Source of the DNA: Tychonema bourrellyi FEM_GT703 | Lineage (GTDB): Bacteria; Cyanobacteriota; Cyanobacteriia; Cyanobacteriales; Microcoleaceae | Direction: 5' to 3' | Assembly (NCBI RefSeq): GCF_002412335.2 | Contig: NZ_NXIB02000001.1 | Span: 47,182 to 111,181 of the forward strand | Length of the DNA: 64,000 nt | Shown: positions 54,282-62,480 of the stretch, piece after piece | Position numbering within the stretch: position 1 is the stretch's first letter | How the letters are laid out: each line of letters begins with the position of its first letter | Made by a program: the position numbers and the translations under genes | Notes under the pieces: model-generated | What the model saw: the letters and a program-made list of their open reading frames with translations, nothing else | Database searches by the model: none | Told to the model about the DNA's origin: nothing

Positions 54282-54311
54282 TCTCTTGTGGAACAGGCAT
54301 CTTGCCTGTTC
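54246..54311. repeat. Inverted pair of GAACAGGC/GCCTGTTC palindromes
   Basis: Two 22-23-bp palindromes (54246-54268 and 54290-54311), each GGAACAGGC...GCCTGTTC, face each other across TAATCTC. The first encodes the acpS tail. The same palindrome is the core of the 67-bp array at 8.2 kb and of the elements at 19.97 and 54.7 kb. Confidence 0.75.
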
Positions 54312-54398
54312 ATAAAAGGCTTATTGAAAATTGTGCAACATCTCAGATCCAACGGAAACTAAAATCTAAAATCTAAAATAGACTTATTGTGAGCTTTA

Positions 54399-54668
54399 AT
54401 GACTACCGAAACTTACCTTAATCATCCAAATTTTGGCCTTCTCTTCAAGGTATCCCAAGTTGAAGACAGCCAAGAATTATTTACAACTCTATACGCCCAG
54501 CGCTTGTTTTTTTTAGTGACAAACGGCCCAGGCGGACTGAGGTTTGAACCCATCAGCCGCTCCGATGCTCGCCTCATGGTCGAAATTCGCCTGCGAACTC
54601 TCCGTCGTAGCGCTCTATACAAAGAGTACGATCAATTGCAGGTCATTCACAAGCGCACTTTTCAATAG
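54399..54668 (+). CDS. pipX: PipX, NtcA co-activator and PII-binding protein
   Basis: An 89-residue cyanobacterial regulator that swaps between PII (GlnB) and the transcription factor NtcA according to 2-oxoglutarate and ATP/ADP, so controlling nitrogen genes. The family sequence is plain: ETYLNHPNFGLLFKV, ELFTTLYAQRLFFLVT, RFEPISRSDARLMVEIRLR, with the Tudor-like N-terminal domain (about 1-53) and two C-terminal helices. Length matches other PipX proteins. Its TAG stop is formed where a small mobile element begins, and pipY follows directly after that element. Confidence 0.95.
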   Translation: MTTETYLNHPNFGLLFKVSQVEDSQELFTTLYAQRLFFLVTNGPGGLRFEPISRSDARLMVEIRLRTLRRSALYKEYDQLQVIHKRTFQ

Positions 54669-54735
54669 ACATCTCCCAAAAAGCCTGTCAAGAACAGGCA
54701 GGATGCCTGTTCCACAAGAATTATTGGAGATGTCT
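54667..54735 (+). mobile_element. AGACATCTCC element filling the pipX-pipY spacer
   Basis: Inverted ends AGACATCTCCC (54667-54677) and GGAGATGTCT (54726-54735) flank a GAACAGGCA/TGCCTGTTCC palindrome. It begins inside the pipX stop codon (TAG at 54666-54668). Its right end places GGAG 7 bases before the pipY ATG at 54737, a good ribosome binding site. The other copy is at 19955-20038. Confidence 0.75.
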
Positions 54736-54736
54736 A

Positions 54737-55402
54737 ATGACTATAGCCGATCGCATTGCTACCATTCGCCAACAATTGCCCGACTCAGTGCGGTTAATTG
54801 CCGTTACAAAACAAGTACCCACTGATGCTATCCGGGAAGCCTACGATGCCGGAATCCGGGATTTTGGCGAAAGTAAAATTCAAGAAACTGCCGAAAAACA
54901 AAGTCAACTGCAAGATTTGCCCGATATCAATTGGCACTTGATTGGTCACTTGCAAACCAACAAAGCGGCCAAGGCTTTAGAGCAATTTCAGTGGATTCAC
55001 TCTCTTGATAACTTAAAATTAGCGACTAGGCTCGATCGACTAGCCGGGGAACTATCTTTTTCTCCCCAAGTGTGCTTACAAGTCAAAATTCTGTCCGATC
55101 CTGATAAATACGGCTGGAGTGTCCCAGAACTGCTCGCGGATCTGCCTGAACTCAACAGATGTCAGTATATAAAAATCCAAGGTTTGATGACAATACCTCC
55201 GCGAGGATTAGATGACTCGCAACTCCTAGAATTTTTTAACAGCACACGCGAACTTGCTGATAAAATTCAGCAGCAAAATTTGCCCCACATTCAAATGCAG
55301 CAACTCTCGATGGGAATGTCGGGAGATTATCATTTGGCAATTCAAGCAGGTGCTACTATGATACGGCTAGGACAAAGCTTATTTGGTTCTAGGATCGGAT
55401 AG
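54737..55402 (+). CDS. pipY: PipY, YggS/PLPBP-family PLP homeostasis protein
   Basis: A 221-residue PLP-binding protein of the YggS/COG0325 family, which buffers pyridoxal phosphate and amino-acid pools. Lys25 in LIAVTKQVPTDAI binds PLP; RDFGESKIQE, DINWHLIGHLQTNKAAKAL, QVCLQVKI and LSMGMSGDYHLAIQAGATMIRLGQSLFG are the family blocks. It is cotranscribed with pipX in cyanobacteria, and the two are functionally linked. Here the usual few-base spacer is replaced by a repeat element that provides the ribosome binding site. Confidence 0.95.
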   Translation: MTIADRIATIRQQLPDSVRLIAVTKQVPTDAIREAYDAGIRDFGESKIQETAEKQSQLQDLPDINWHLIGHLQTNKAAKALEQFQWIHSLDNLKLATRLDRLAGELSFSPQVCLQVKILSDPDKYGWSVPELLADLPELNRCQYIKIQGLMTIPPRGLDDSQLLEFFNSTRELADKIQQQNLPHIQMQQLSMGMSGDYHLAIQAGATMIRLGQSLFGSRIG

Positions 55403-55406
55403 CGAA

Positions 55407-55527
55407 GGAATGAGAATTAAATAACATTGACTTCCGTAGGTTGGGTTGAAGCATGAAACCCAACATTCCCAAGGCGTTGGGTTTCGTCCCTCAACCCAAC
55501 CTACACAGGTTATTTAATCTGCGATCT
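55407..55527. repeat. GGTTGGGTT-type MITE-like repeat
   Basis: Intact copy of the element with ends GGAATGAGAATTAAATAAC and GTTATTTAATCTGCGATC. It begins 5 bases after the pipY stop. Confidence 0.75.
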
Positions 55528-55640
55528 TAATAGAGTGCTTCTGATCGAGCCAACTTAAGTTAAAAATAAAGTAGTCAGCAACCCGCGACTAGCCCGCAAC
55601 GCGAGTGAAGTCGGGGTAGCACAGTCGTGAAGGAGCTTAA

Positions 55641-56258
55641 ATGGTGAACATTTTTTCCAAGCTGAAAGATTTTGTCGGCTTCAACAATGAAGAAGAGTAC
55701 GATGACCAGTACGGCGAATTAGAGGAGGCGCGCTATCAGAACGTCTACCAACCGCCAGAACCAAATCCTGCTGCTGTCGCGGCAGCAGAAGAACGCCGCC
55801 AAAGTCGCAGAATGCAGGAGCGGTCAGTAGTAGGATCGACAGGTACGGATGTTGTTTCACCAATCGGGGGAGTAGGGACTGTAATGAATAATGTGATTGG
55901 AATGCCTGGAGCTATGAACGGAGTTTCGGAAGTCGTAGTTATGGAGCCACGCACTTTTGAAGAGATGCCGGCGGCCATTCGAGCCCTCAAGGAACGGAAG
56001 TCTGTGGTTTTGAATCTGACGATTATGGACCCAGATCAAGCACAAAGAGCTGTAGACTTTGTGGCTGGGGGCACTTACGCCCTTGACGGTCATCAAGAAC
56101 GCATTGGCGAAAGTATTTTCTTGTTTACGCCTAGCTGCGTGCAAGTTAGAACTCAGTCTGGTGTGGTTCATGAAGTAGCTTCGGCTCAAGGACGACCCCG
56201 CACTGCTGCTCCAGCACCCACCGTCTGGCCAGCAGAGCAAGCTCAAGCGGCTCAGTAG
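55641..56258 (+). CDS. sepF: SepF (Cdv2), cell division protein
   Basis: A 205-residue FtsZ-binding division protein. The N-terminal amphipathic helix ([14 protein letters not shown]) attaches to the membrane, a flexible acidic/Gln-rich linker follows (about 16-100), and residues about 105-185 form the SepF core: [67 protein letters not shown]. It polymerises into rings that shape the Z-ring. A good GAAGGAG site precedes the ATG. Gene order pipY-sepF-proC is conserved in cyanobacteria. Confidence 0.95.
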   Translation: MVNIFSKLKDFVGFNNEEEYDDQYGELEEARYQNVYQPPEPNPAAVAAAEERRQSRRMQERSVVGSTGTDVVSPIGGVGTVMNNVIGMPGAMNGVSEVVVMEPRTFEEMPAAIRALKERKSVVLNLTIMDPDQAQRAVDFVAGGTYALDGHQERIGESIFLFTPSCVQVRTQSGVVHEVASAQGRPRTAAPAPTVWPAEQAQAAQ

Positions 56259-56317
56259 TCAGTTGACAGTTGACAGTTGACGGTTGACTGTTGGCAGTTG
56301 ACGGTTGACTGTTGACA
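56256..56317. repeat. AGTTGACGGTTGACTGTTGAC microsatellite
   Basis: Overlapping 7-10-bp variants of AGTTGAC and GGTTGACTGT directly after the sepF stop. The same motif recurs near 62990-63030. Confidence 0.65.
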
Positions 56318-56326
56318 AATAACTAA

Positions 56327-56447
56327 GGAATGAGAATTAAATAAAATTGACTTCCGTAGGTTGGATTGAAGCATGAAACCCAACATTCTAAGGGCGTTGG
56401 GTTTCGTTCCTCAACCCAACCTACACAGGTTATTTAATCTGCGATCC
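56327..56447. repeat. GGTTGGGTT-type MITE-like repeat
   Basis: Third copy of the element, about 95% like the one at 55407 by eye, placed between sepF and proC. Confidence 0.7.
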
Positions 56448-56500
56448 TAATAACTAATAACTAATAACCAATAACTAATAACTAATAACTAATAACTAAT
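56448..56500. repeat. ACTAATA heptad microsatellite at the proC start
   Basis: Seven to eight copies of a 7-bp unit (AACTAAT). The final unit reads AATGACT, and that ATG is the proC start codon. Confidence 0.75.
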
Positions 56501-57344
56501 GACTAACATAAAATTTGGTACGATCGGCGGCGGGGTCATGGGAGAAGCTCTCTTATCTCGATTAATTGCCCAAGAAGTTTATTTGCCTTCAGAAATATTG
56601 GTGAGTGAGCCTGGGGTACAGCGCCGCGAGTTTTTGACTGAAAAATATGGGATTAGAACCACAGCAAGCAATCTAGAGGTGGCTGCTGCTACTGAAGTGC
56701 TGTTTTTGGCGATTAAACCACAAGTTTTTGAGACGGTTGCTTTGGAATTGGCCGTGGCGGACGATCGCACACAAGGAAATAATGGAGAAACCGCTAATAC
56801 TAAGTCAGAAGCCTTAGTAGTGTCAATTTTGGCGGGAGTGCCGCTGAGCAAGCTGGAAGCAGCGTTTCCGGGGCGGGGAGTGGTGCGGGTGATGCCAAAT
56901 ACTCCGGCGACGGTGGGGGCGGGCATGAGTGCGATCGCCCCTGGAAAATTTGTGCAACCTGCTGATTTAGAATTGGTAACGCGGATTTTTCTGGCTGTGG
57001 GAGAAGTGGTGGAAGTACCTGAGAATATGTTGGATGCGGTGACTGGACTTTCGGGTTCTGGCCCTGGTTATGTTGCGATTTTGATCGAAGCCTTGACAGA
57101 TGGCGGTGTTTGTGCTGGTCTGCCACGGGCGATCGCCTCTCAATTAGCTTTGCAAACAGTATTCGGTACGGCGAAACTATTACAAGAAACGGGAATGCAC
57201 CCAGCAGAATTGAAAGACCGAGTGACAAGTCCCGGCGGCACAACGATCGCCGGAATTGCTAAACTAGAGAGTAGCGGCTTTCGATCGGCGCTGATCGAAG
57301 CAGTGAAAGCAGCTTGTTTGCGTTCTCAAGAATTGGGAAAATAA
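56499..57344 (+). CDS. proC: Pyrroline-5-carboxylate reductase
   Basis: A 281-residue NAD(P)H-dependent enzyme for the last step of proline synthesis. The Rossmann start IKFGTIGGGVMGEALLSRLI, FLAIKPQV, VVSILAGVPLSKLEAAFPG, VVRVMPNTPATVGAGMSAI and VTGLSGSGPGYVAILIEAL are diagnostic; the ending DRVTSPGGTTIAGIAKLESSGFRSALIEAV completes the dimer domain. Length is normal. Its start lies in a heptad microsatellite, so there is no usual Shine-Dalgarno sequence. Confidence 0.95.
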   Translation: MTNIKFGTIGGGVMGEALLSRLIAQEVYLPSEILVSEPGVQRREFLTEKYGIRTTASNLEVAAATEVLFLAIKPQVFETVALELAVADDRTQGNNGETANTKSEALVVSILAGVPLSKLEAAFPGRGVVRVMPNTPATVGAGMSAIAPGKFVQPADLELVTRIFLAVGEVVEVPENMLDAVTGLSGSGPGYVAILIEALTDGGVCAGLPRAIASQLALQTVFGTAKLLQETGMHPAELKDRVTSPGGTTIAGIAKLESSGFRSALIEAVKAACLRSQELGK

Positions 57345-57461
57345 CAACAGAGAATTTATATGATTCACAAACAATAACTCAACTGGCGGCAAGTCCCAAA
57401 CTCCTATCCAGTTAGTCATTTACAATCTAAAATCCAAAATCTAAAATCTAAAATTATCAAG

Positions 57462-58061
57462 ATGGCTTATAGCGAATTCAAACTGAAGGAACTTGTTAAG
57501 AAATTTGACTTAACTCTCAACGAAAATCAAGATTTATTTGCACACATCTCAGAAGTAGAATCTAGCGAAATCCTGAAAGTAGCCTTGAAAGAAAACGCAG
57601 GATTAGCAGTAGATATCAATACCGAAAAAGCTCGTTCCGAACTGATTATCGCACCCATTTTACTTGAAGTTAGACGGCAATTAAATTATCAGATTGGTCT
57701 ATTTTCAGGCTCAGAGTTTAATGTTGCTCCTGAAAAAGGATTAAATGGAACCTGTGATTTCTTAATGAGTTTGTCAGCAGAACGCTTGTTTATCAGCGCT
57801 CCTGTGATTGCCCTTGTTGAAGCTAAAAAAGAAGATATTAAGGCTGGTTTCGGGCAGTGTGCAGCCGAGATGTTAGCGGCTCAGTTATTTAATCAAGAAG
57901 AAGGAAATCAGATTCCGGTTATTTATGGAGCTGTAACATCTGGTACTGTATGGAGATTTTTGAAGTTAGAGGGCAAGATTGTTGATATTGATGCGATCGA
58001 GTATTATCTGAGAGATATCGGAAAGATTTTGGGGATTTTGTTAAGCGCGATACCCAGATAA
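57462..58061 (+). CDS. Predicted PD-(D/E)XK nuclease-like protein, function unknown
   Basis: A 199-residue protein of a type common in filamentous cyanobacteria. Hallmarks: SELIIAPILLEVRRQLN, LNGTCDFLMS (Asp as first metal ligand), VIALVEAKKEDIKAGFGQCAAEM (ExK plus the trailing Gln helix), and IPVIYGAVTSGTVWRFLKL. This is the D...ExK...Q layout of restriction-like nucleases, also seen in type I/IIG N-termini. No methylase partner is adjacent. Possibly a solitary nuclease or a nucleic-acid-binding relative. Confidence 0.7.
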   Translation: MAYSEFKLKELVKKFDLTLNENQDLFAHISEVESSEILKVALKENAGLAVDINTEKARSELIIAPILLEVRRQLNYQIGLFSGSEFNVAPEKGLNGTCDFLMSLSAERLFISAPVIALVEAKKEDIKAGFGQCAAEMLAAQLFNQEEGNQIPVIYGAVTSGTVWRFLKLEGKIVDIDAIEYYLRDIGKILGILLSAIPR

Positions 58062-58084
58062 TTACCAATCAAATCCGGTAGCAT

Positions 58085-58143
58085 CGGAATTATTAATCTT
58101 TTCTTCTCTTCCTTCGCGTCCTTTGCGCCTTCGCGGTTAAATC
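58085..58143. repeat. TTCGCGTCCTT...TTCGCGGTT dispersed repeat
   Basis: CTTCTCTTCCTTCGCGTCC, then GCGCCTTCGCGGTT; another copy at 52608-52653 precedes the EcfT gene. Function unknown. Confidence 0.6.
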
Positions 58144-58169
58144 ATTCCGATACAACCGGAACCGCTGTA

Positions 58170-58850
58170 TCAATCGCTAGCTGCTGTTTCCAATTTCTCC
58201 CCAATTCTCGGTTCTGTCCCGTTCAATAGCCGCTGAATATTACTCCGGTGCCGCACAATTACAAACACGCCACCCGCAATTCCAAACAATATATAAGCTA
58301 GCGGCTGATTTAACGCAAACATCAATCCAGCCACGCTCATTGCACCCATAATTGAACTCAAAGAGACAATTCGTGAAACCGCGAAAACTATTCCGAAAAT
58401 CCCGAAAGTTCCTAAACCAACTGGCCAATATAAACCCAGCAAAACTCCCAAACTTGTAGCAACAGATTTGCCACCAGTAAACCCCAGCCAGATAGATTTA
58501 CTGTGACCTAAGACTGCGAATAAACCTGCTAAAGTTGCCATCCAAGGTATGATGGTTTCAGTGTTTTCTAAACCTGCGGTGGTTGCTAGCTGTTGGGTAA
58601 AATTGAGAGAGTAAATGTAACGAATCAGGCCGATCGCACTTACGCCCTTCAATACGTCAACTAGCAACACCCCCAACCCCGGCCACTTCCCCAAAGTCCT
58701 CAGTACGTTAGTCGCACCAGTGGAACCCGAACCAACCTCTCTAATGTCTATCCCCAGCATCCATTTACCCAAGGCGTACCCAGTCGGAATCGAACCCAGA
58801 AGGTAAGCTGCAATTAGCAATGCCCCATTTAAAATTATCCAGCTAGCCAT
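58170..58850 (-). CDS. plsY: Glycerol-3-phosphate acyltransferase PlsY
   Basis: A 226-residue membrane enzyme that moves an acyl group from acyl-phosphate to glycerol-3-phosphate, the first step of phospholipid synthesis with PlsX. GSIPTGYALGKWMLGIDIREVGSGSTGATNVLRTLGK (motif 1), GHSKSIWLGFTGGKSVATSLGVLLGL (motif 2) and RHRSNIQRLLNGTEPRIGEK (motif 3) are all intact. About five to six helices. Slightly longer than average because of the SLNFTQQLATTAGLENTE loop. Confidence 0.95.
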   Translation of the reverse strand: MASWIILNGALLIAAYLLGSIPTGYALGKWMLGIDIREVGSGSTGATNVLRTLGKWPGLGVLLVDVLKGVSAIGLIRYIYSLNFTQQLATTAGLENTETIIPWMATLAGLFAVLGHSKSIWLGFTGGKSVATSLGVLLGLYWPVGLGTFGIFGIVFAVSRIVSLSSIMGAMSVAGLMFALNQPLAYILFGIAGGVFVIVRHRSNIQRLLNGTEPRIGEKLETAASD

Positions 58851-59024
58851 GTTTTAATTTTAGATTTTGTGTACAGAAGGAAGAAGGAAGAAGGAAGAAG
58901 AACCAATTCTGGTGAATTTATCCCTGAATTGATTCAGTCTGCGGAGGCGGACTTTGTTTGTATAGCCGCGAATTCTATTCGCCCGGAATTGCCAGAATTG
59001 GTGGTGTCAAAACCGGGCTTGATC

Positions 59025-60365
59025 TCAAAAATCCTTAGCAGCTATCAAACTTTGCGGATCGGAAGCAAAGGCTAACCAAAGCGGAAATTGTAGCATTGAC
59101 AAACTAATTAAATCCTCAGTTTCGTCAATCACAATTAACGGCAATTTGCCATCTTTCACCAGTCGATCGGCTTTTTGAGCCAAAGCCTCCGCAGACTCAA
59201 ACATAATAATCCCCCGTTCCGGGCCAAAATCGCTGCGAGTAATCCCCAAACAATCCTGCAAACCCCTGCGCCATTCTCCCAGACGTTCTGGACTGTTGGC
59301 GAGTACCAAAGTCCTCACCCGACTGCCATAGACACTGGTGAGCACAGAAACTATTGTCGAAGTAATCAGGATATTTTGCAAGCGCGAACCCATAGTCCGC
59401 AAAGCACCCCTTCCTCCTTGGGTGAAAAACCAGTTAGAAACTCGTTCGGCGTGGATGGGTTCAAAGGTGCGACGGAGTTGCCAAGCCGGGCCGTAATAGT
59501 CCGGGAGAGTACGATATTGGTCGAGTGTACGACGAATTTGTTTGGCTTGTTCTTGAAATCCCTGTTCGGAAAATCGGGGATTTATGGGTGCTGAGGATGA
59601 AGATTCTGCAACCGCAAATTGTTGTGTTTTTTCTGGGACTGGTGGTGTCAAATCTAGGAGTTCGGCGGTGGCGGCCAAATCCTGCAAACTGCCTACTAGA
59701 TAGTCTTTGAAACCTTGGACTCGAATTGCTAAATCTTGGGAAACTCCGGCGAAAGTGGTTCGCATTTCCTTTTGAATGCGATCGCGCCGACGTTCCAGTT
59801 TTTCTACTTCTATTTGTAACGTTTGTTTGCGCTGTTCTAATTGAATCAAGCCGTCTTGCACTAAACGCCCGATCGATGTTTGAGCCTCTCCCAATGCTTC
59901 TAATGCCTTGACTTTTTCGGCTTCTAGGGTGGCAATTTTCTCAGTCAAATCTTCTGCTTGCTGTTGCAATACTTGGACTCGTTCTGCCAAATTTTCGGTA
60001 ACATTTTCTTCGATGTCTGTTACCATTTTTGTCGCTGGCGTTGGCGTAGAGTCTGGCTGCGGATGAATTTGAGCGATCGCGGACTCCTCCTGGCTTGGGT
60101 GGAACTCGATATTGGGCAGGATTTGGGCCAGAGCGCCTGCTGGGTAAACGATTTCGGTGATTTCGGAATTTGACTCGTTTAACTGGATGTCTGTTTCTGA
60201 GGGCATTTGGGTGATGGATTCTGGTTCCTCAACCCTTGGCAAATCTGGTGCCTCAGATGGGAGTTGGTCGAAAGCCTGATTCACAGGCAAATTCAACTCG
60301 CCCTCAACGGTTGGCGCGATTGGTTGTACTTGTGGTTCTTGGGTTGGAGATTCGTCTGAATTCAT
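59025..60365 (-). CDS. DUF3086 family protein with coiled coil
   Basis: A 446-residue cyanobacterial protein. The first ~110 residues are acidic and disordered (PTQEPQVQPIAPTVEGELNL). A coiled coil (about 120-200: ERVQVLQQQAEDLTEKIATL, KQTLQIEVEKLERRRDRIQK) leads into the DUF3086 region, FAGVSQDLAIRVQGFKDYLV, then FEPIHAERVSNWFFTQGGRGALRTMGSRLQNILI and LPLIVIDETEDLISLSMLQFPLWLAFA. The function is not known to me; the C-terminal half has an alpha/beta composition like a Rossmann-type or response domain. It precedes DUF3119 and mlaE in map order but on the same strand, so they could be cotranscribed. Confidence 0.8.
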   Translation of the reverse strand: MNSDESPTQEPQVQPIAPTVEGELNLPVNQAFDQLPSEAPDLPRVEEPESITQMPSETDIQLNESNSEITEIVYPAGALAQILPNIEFHPSQEESAIAQIHPQPDSTPTPATKMVTDIEENVTENLAERVQVLQQQAEDLTEKIATLEAEKVKALEALGEAQTSIGRLVQDGLIQLEQRKQTLQIEVEKLERRRDRIQKEMRTTFAGVSQDLAIRVQGFKDYLVGSLQDLAATAELLDLTPPVPEKTQQFAVAESSSSAPINPRFSEQGFQEQAKQIRRTLDQYRTLPDYYGPAWQLRRTFEPIHAERVSNWFFTQGGRGALRTMGSRLQNILITSTIVSVLTSVYGSRVRTLVLANSPERLGEWRRGLQDCLGITRSDFGPERGIIMFESAEALAQKADRLVKDGKLPLIVIDETEDLISLSMLQFPLWLAFASDPQSLIAAKDF

Positions 60366-60424
60366 GGGAAAGTTTGTTTAGCATGGGGCACGGAAAAGTT
60401 AAAAATTTAAAATTAACAACTTTT

Positions 60425-60817
60425 TCAATCTTGACGGGGACAACGCTGTTCTAAGCAAGTCTGTAGCATTTTACGATCGAACAGAACCGGCAAAAAGTGA
60501 ATACTGTTAATTTCTTTGAAGTAAAACAAAATTGGCACTGCGGGCCAAAATATCCGCCAATTTTGCCATTCTCGGTAAGGAAACTGGCGGATTAAGTTTT
60601 GCGATCGATAAATGTCCAAATCGGTTGGGGTGAATTGCAGCCGGATGGTGGCTGCTTGATACATCAAAAACAAGCCGAACACCGAAAGTGGCAAACTCAC
60701 CCACTTCTGCACGAACAGCAGCGGTACGGCGAACAGCACGAGGACGATGGGAATCGCGTAACTCGGTTCAAGTTCGATCGTATTTGTCGGTGTGCTCGAA
60801 GAGGTAGTTGTAGTCAC
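60425..60817 (-). CDS. DUF3119 family membrane protein
   Basis: A 130-residue protein with two close hydrophobic segments (about 19-36 and 39-55) and a conserved cyanobacterial C-terminal part: ATIRLQFTPTDLDIYRSQNLIRQFPYREWQNWRIFWPAVPILFYFKEINSIHFLPVLFDRKML. Start is GTG. It resembles PH-like membrane-attached domains. It lies just downstream of the mlaE gene on the same strand, an arrangement that hints at a role with the lipid transporter. Confidence 0.82.
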   Translation of the reverse strand: MTTTTSSSTPTNTIELEPSYAIPIVLVLFAVPLLFVQKWVSLPLSVFGLFLMYQAATIRLQFTPTDLDIYRSQNLIRQFPYREWQNWRIFWPAVPILFYFKEINSIHFLPVLFDRKMLQTCLEQRCPRQD

Positions 60818-60878
60818 GGGCTTAAATCAAACGAATTTTGGCAATAATTCATATTTTATCTTTTTTAGGACTTACGCA

Positions 60879-60942
60879 AAAAACCCGGTTTCTTCCAAAA
60901 ATCATCGTTTTTTTCATATATTCACGCAGAAACCGGGTTTTT
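60879..60942. repeat. AAACCCGGTTTCT inverted repeat between mlaE and DUF3119 genes
   Basis: AAAAACCCGGTTTCT (60879-60893) and AGAAACCGGGTTTTT (60928-60942) form 15-bp arms around 34 bases. It would make a hairpin in the spacer and may reduce read-through from mlaE to the DUF3119 gene. Confidence 0.65.
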
Positions 60943-60966
60943 GGGCCACCGTGAGTCCACGAGTGT

Positions 60967-61758
60967 TCAAAGGCCTTTGAGTACGCTACTACCCGTTCCC
61001 TGAAACATCACCCAAGTCATCACAAAGTTTAGGATAAAAATAGCCAGCAAAGACGTCACCACCGCAGTTGTAGTCGATTGGCCGACACCTTTGGCCCCGC
61101 CAGTGGTGGTCAAACCCCAGCTAGTACCAATCACAGCAATCAAACCACCGAACACAAAAGCTTTAATTATGGCGCTGCAAATATCCCACAGAGTCAGAAA
61201 ATTGCGGACTGATTCGAGAAATACGGTTTGAGAGACACCGTACATAGTCGTAGCAATCAGCAGTCCGCCGGCGATGCCGGTTACTAGGGACAAGATGGTT
61301 AAAATTGGTAGCATCAAGCAGCAAGCGATGACGCGGGGAATTACGAGATAGTCGATCGGGTCTGTTCTGAGCATCAACATGGCATCTATCTGCTCTGTGA
61401 CTTGCATTGTGCCGATTTCCGCCGCAAAAGCCGAACCGACTCGTCCGGTGACAATGACAGCCGTTAAAACCGGGCCGAGTTCGCGAGTCAAAGACAGCGC
61501 CAACACGCCACCGACAACATTACCAGCACCGAGGTTGATAAATTCCCTGGCTACCTGGACAGTAAAAACCATGCCGACAAAACCCGCTGTCAGCAAAGCA
61601 ATCAGCAGGGATTCTGGGCCCACTGCTGCCATTTGGTCGAGGGTGTTGCGACGGTTAATTTTGCGGGTAAGCAAGTGCAGCATTACTTGGCCGCCCAATA
61701 AAATTGCTGCTAGCAACCGCCGACTCCATAAACTGAGGCTCGAAGATGTAGGATTCAA
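60967..61758 (-). CDS. MlaE-family lipid ABC transporter permease
   Basis: A 263-residue inner-membrane permease with five or so helices. GGQVMLHLLTRKINRRNTLDQMAAVGPESLLIALLTAGFVGMVFTVQVAREF, then GRVGSAFAAEIGTMQVTEQIDAMLMLRTDPIDYLVIPRVIAC and VVTSLLAIFILNFVMTWVMF are classic MlaE/YrbE blocks (the EIGTMxVTEQIDA loop contacts the ATPase). In cyanobacteria and chloroplasts (TGD1) such systems move lipids between membranes. The start is TTG, supported by the conserved LWSRRLLAAILLGGQ beginning. The MlaD and MlaF partners are not in the window. Confidence 0.92.
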   Translation of the reverse strand: MNPTSSSLSLWSRRLLAAILLGGQVMLHLLTRKINRRNTLDQMAAVGPESLLIALLTAGFVGMVFTVQVAREFINLGAGNVVGGVLALSLTRELGPVLTAVIVTGRVGSAFAAEIGTMQVTEQIDAMLMLRTDPIDYLVIPRVIACCLMLPILTILSLVTGIAGGLLIATTMYGVSQTVFLESVRNFLTLWDICSAIIKAFVFGGLIAVIGTSWGLTTTGGAKGVGQSTTTAVVTSLLAIFILNFVMTWVMFQGTGSSVLKGL

Positions 61759-61943
61759 GAGGATTCAGACTGTATAATTACTGCAAAAAATGAAATCTAT
61801 CTACAAATCTTAAACAAGTTTCTTTGATAACATTTAAGATTTTTGACGGAATTGGCCGCTGAGGGCGATCGCTACCTATCTTGGAAAAGGACGGGTTTTT
61901 TTGACTTGTACACCTTTCGGCAGTTTAGCTGAATTTACCGATT

Positions 61944-62231
61944 ATGAGTATTCTTCCCAATTTTCTTCGTTCCTTACTGCTGACCAGTCTGTTGAGCTTT
62001 GTCGCCCCCTTATTATTAATCGGCGCGGGATTGACTGGCTTTTCGTTGATTGGTCTGGTGCCTTATCTCCAAGGGCTAGGTCATTCTGGGGAAGATCTGA
62101 TTTTGCAGTTCTTAGCTACTTTCGGCAGTGGTTGTCCCCTCCAGGGATTTTTGGTAATTGGCATGACTTTTGGTTTGGTCGGTGCTTTGTTTGATACTTA
62201 CGCTTCTTTTGATCACTCGCGATGGAGTTAA
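61944..62231 (+). CDS. Small conserved membrane protein
   Basis: A 95-residue protein with two to three hydrophobic helices (LLLTSLLSFVAPLLLIGAGLTGFSLIGLVPYL, then FLVIGMTFGLVGALFDTYASF). I do not recognise a named family, but the compact membrane layout and the absence of a competing frame of quality support it. Divergent from mlaE. Function unknown. Confidence 0.6.
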   Translation: MSILPNFLRSLLLTSLLSFVAPLLLIGAGLTGFSLIGLVPYLQGLGHSGEDLILQFLATFGSGCPLQGFLVIGMTFGLVGALFDTYASFDHSRWS

Positions 62232-62480
62232 TTAATTTTCAATTTTGGATTTTAGATTGGAAATTCTCGATCCAATCTAAAATCTAAACTTGCTGGGTTC
62301 GGGTTTGATTCGGATACCCGCACCTGCGATGTAGCAGTGTCGATCGCGAATGTTCGGAAATGCGATCGCCCCAATTGCAGAAAACCGCATCCCCTAGTTT
62401 CGAGATGTTGAATATATTAAATACAGGTTGAATCAAGTTTTCCTCAACCTCTAGAAACTTAAGAAATCGGAGTTATCACT
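62232..62480. other. Region upstream of hsp20
   Basis: No gene. A TTTTGGATTTTAGATTGG / CCAATCTAAAATCTAAA inverted repeat spans about 62240-62290. A heat-shock promoter would be expected closer to 62420, but I cannot point to a clear CIRCE (TTAGCACTC-N9-GAGTGCTAA). Confidence 0.4.
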
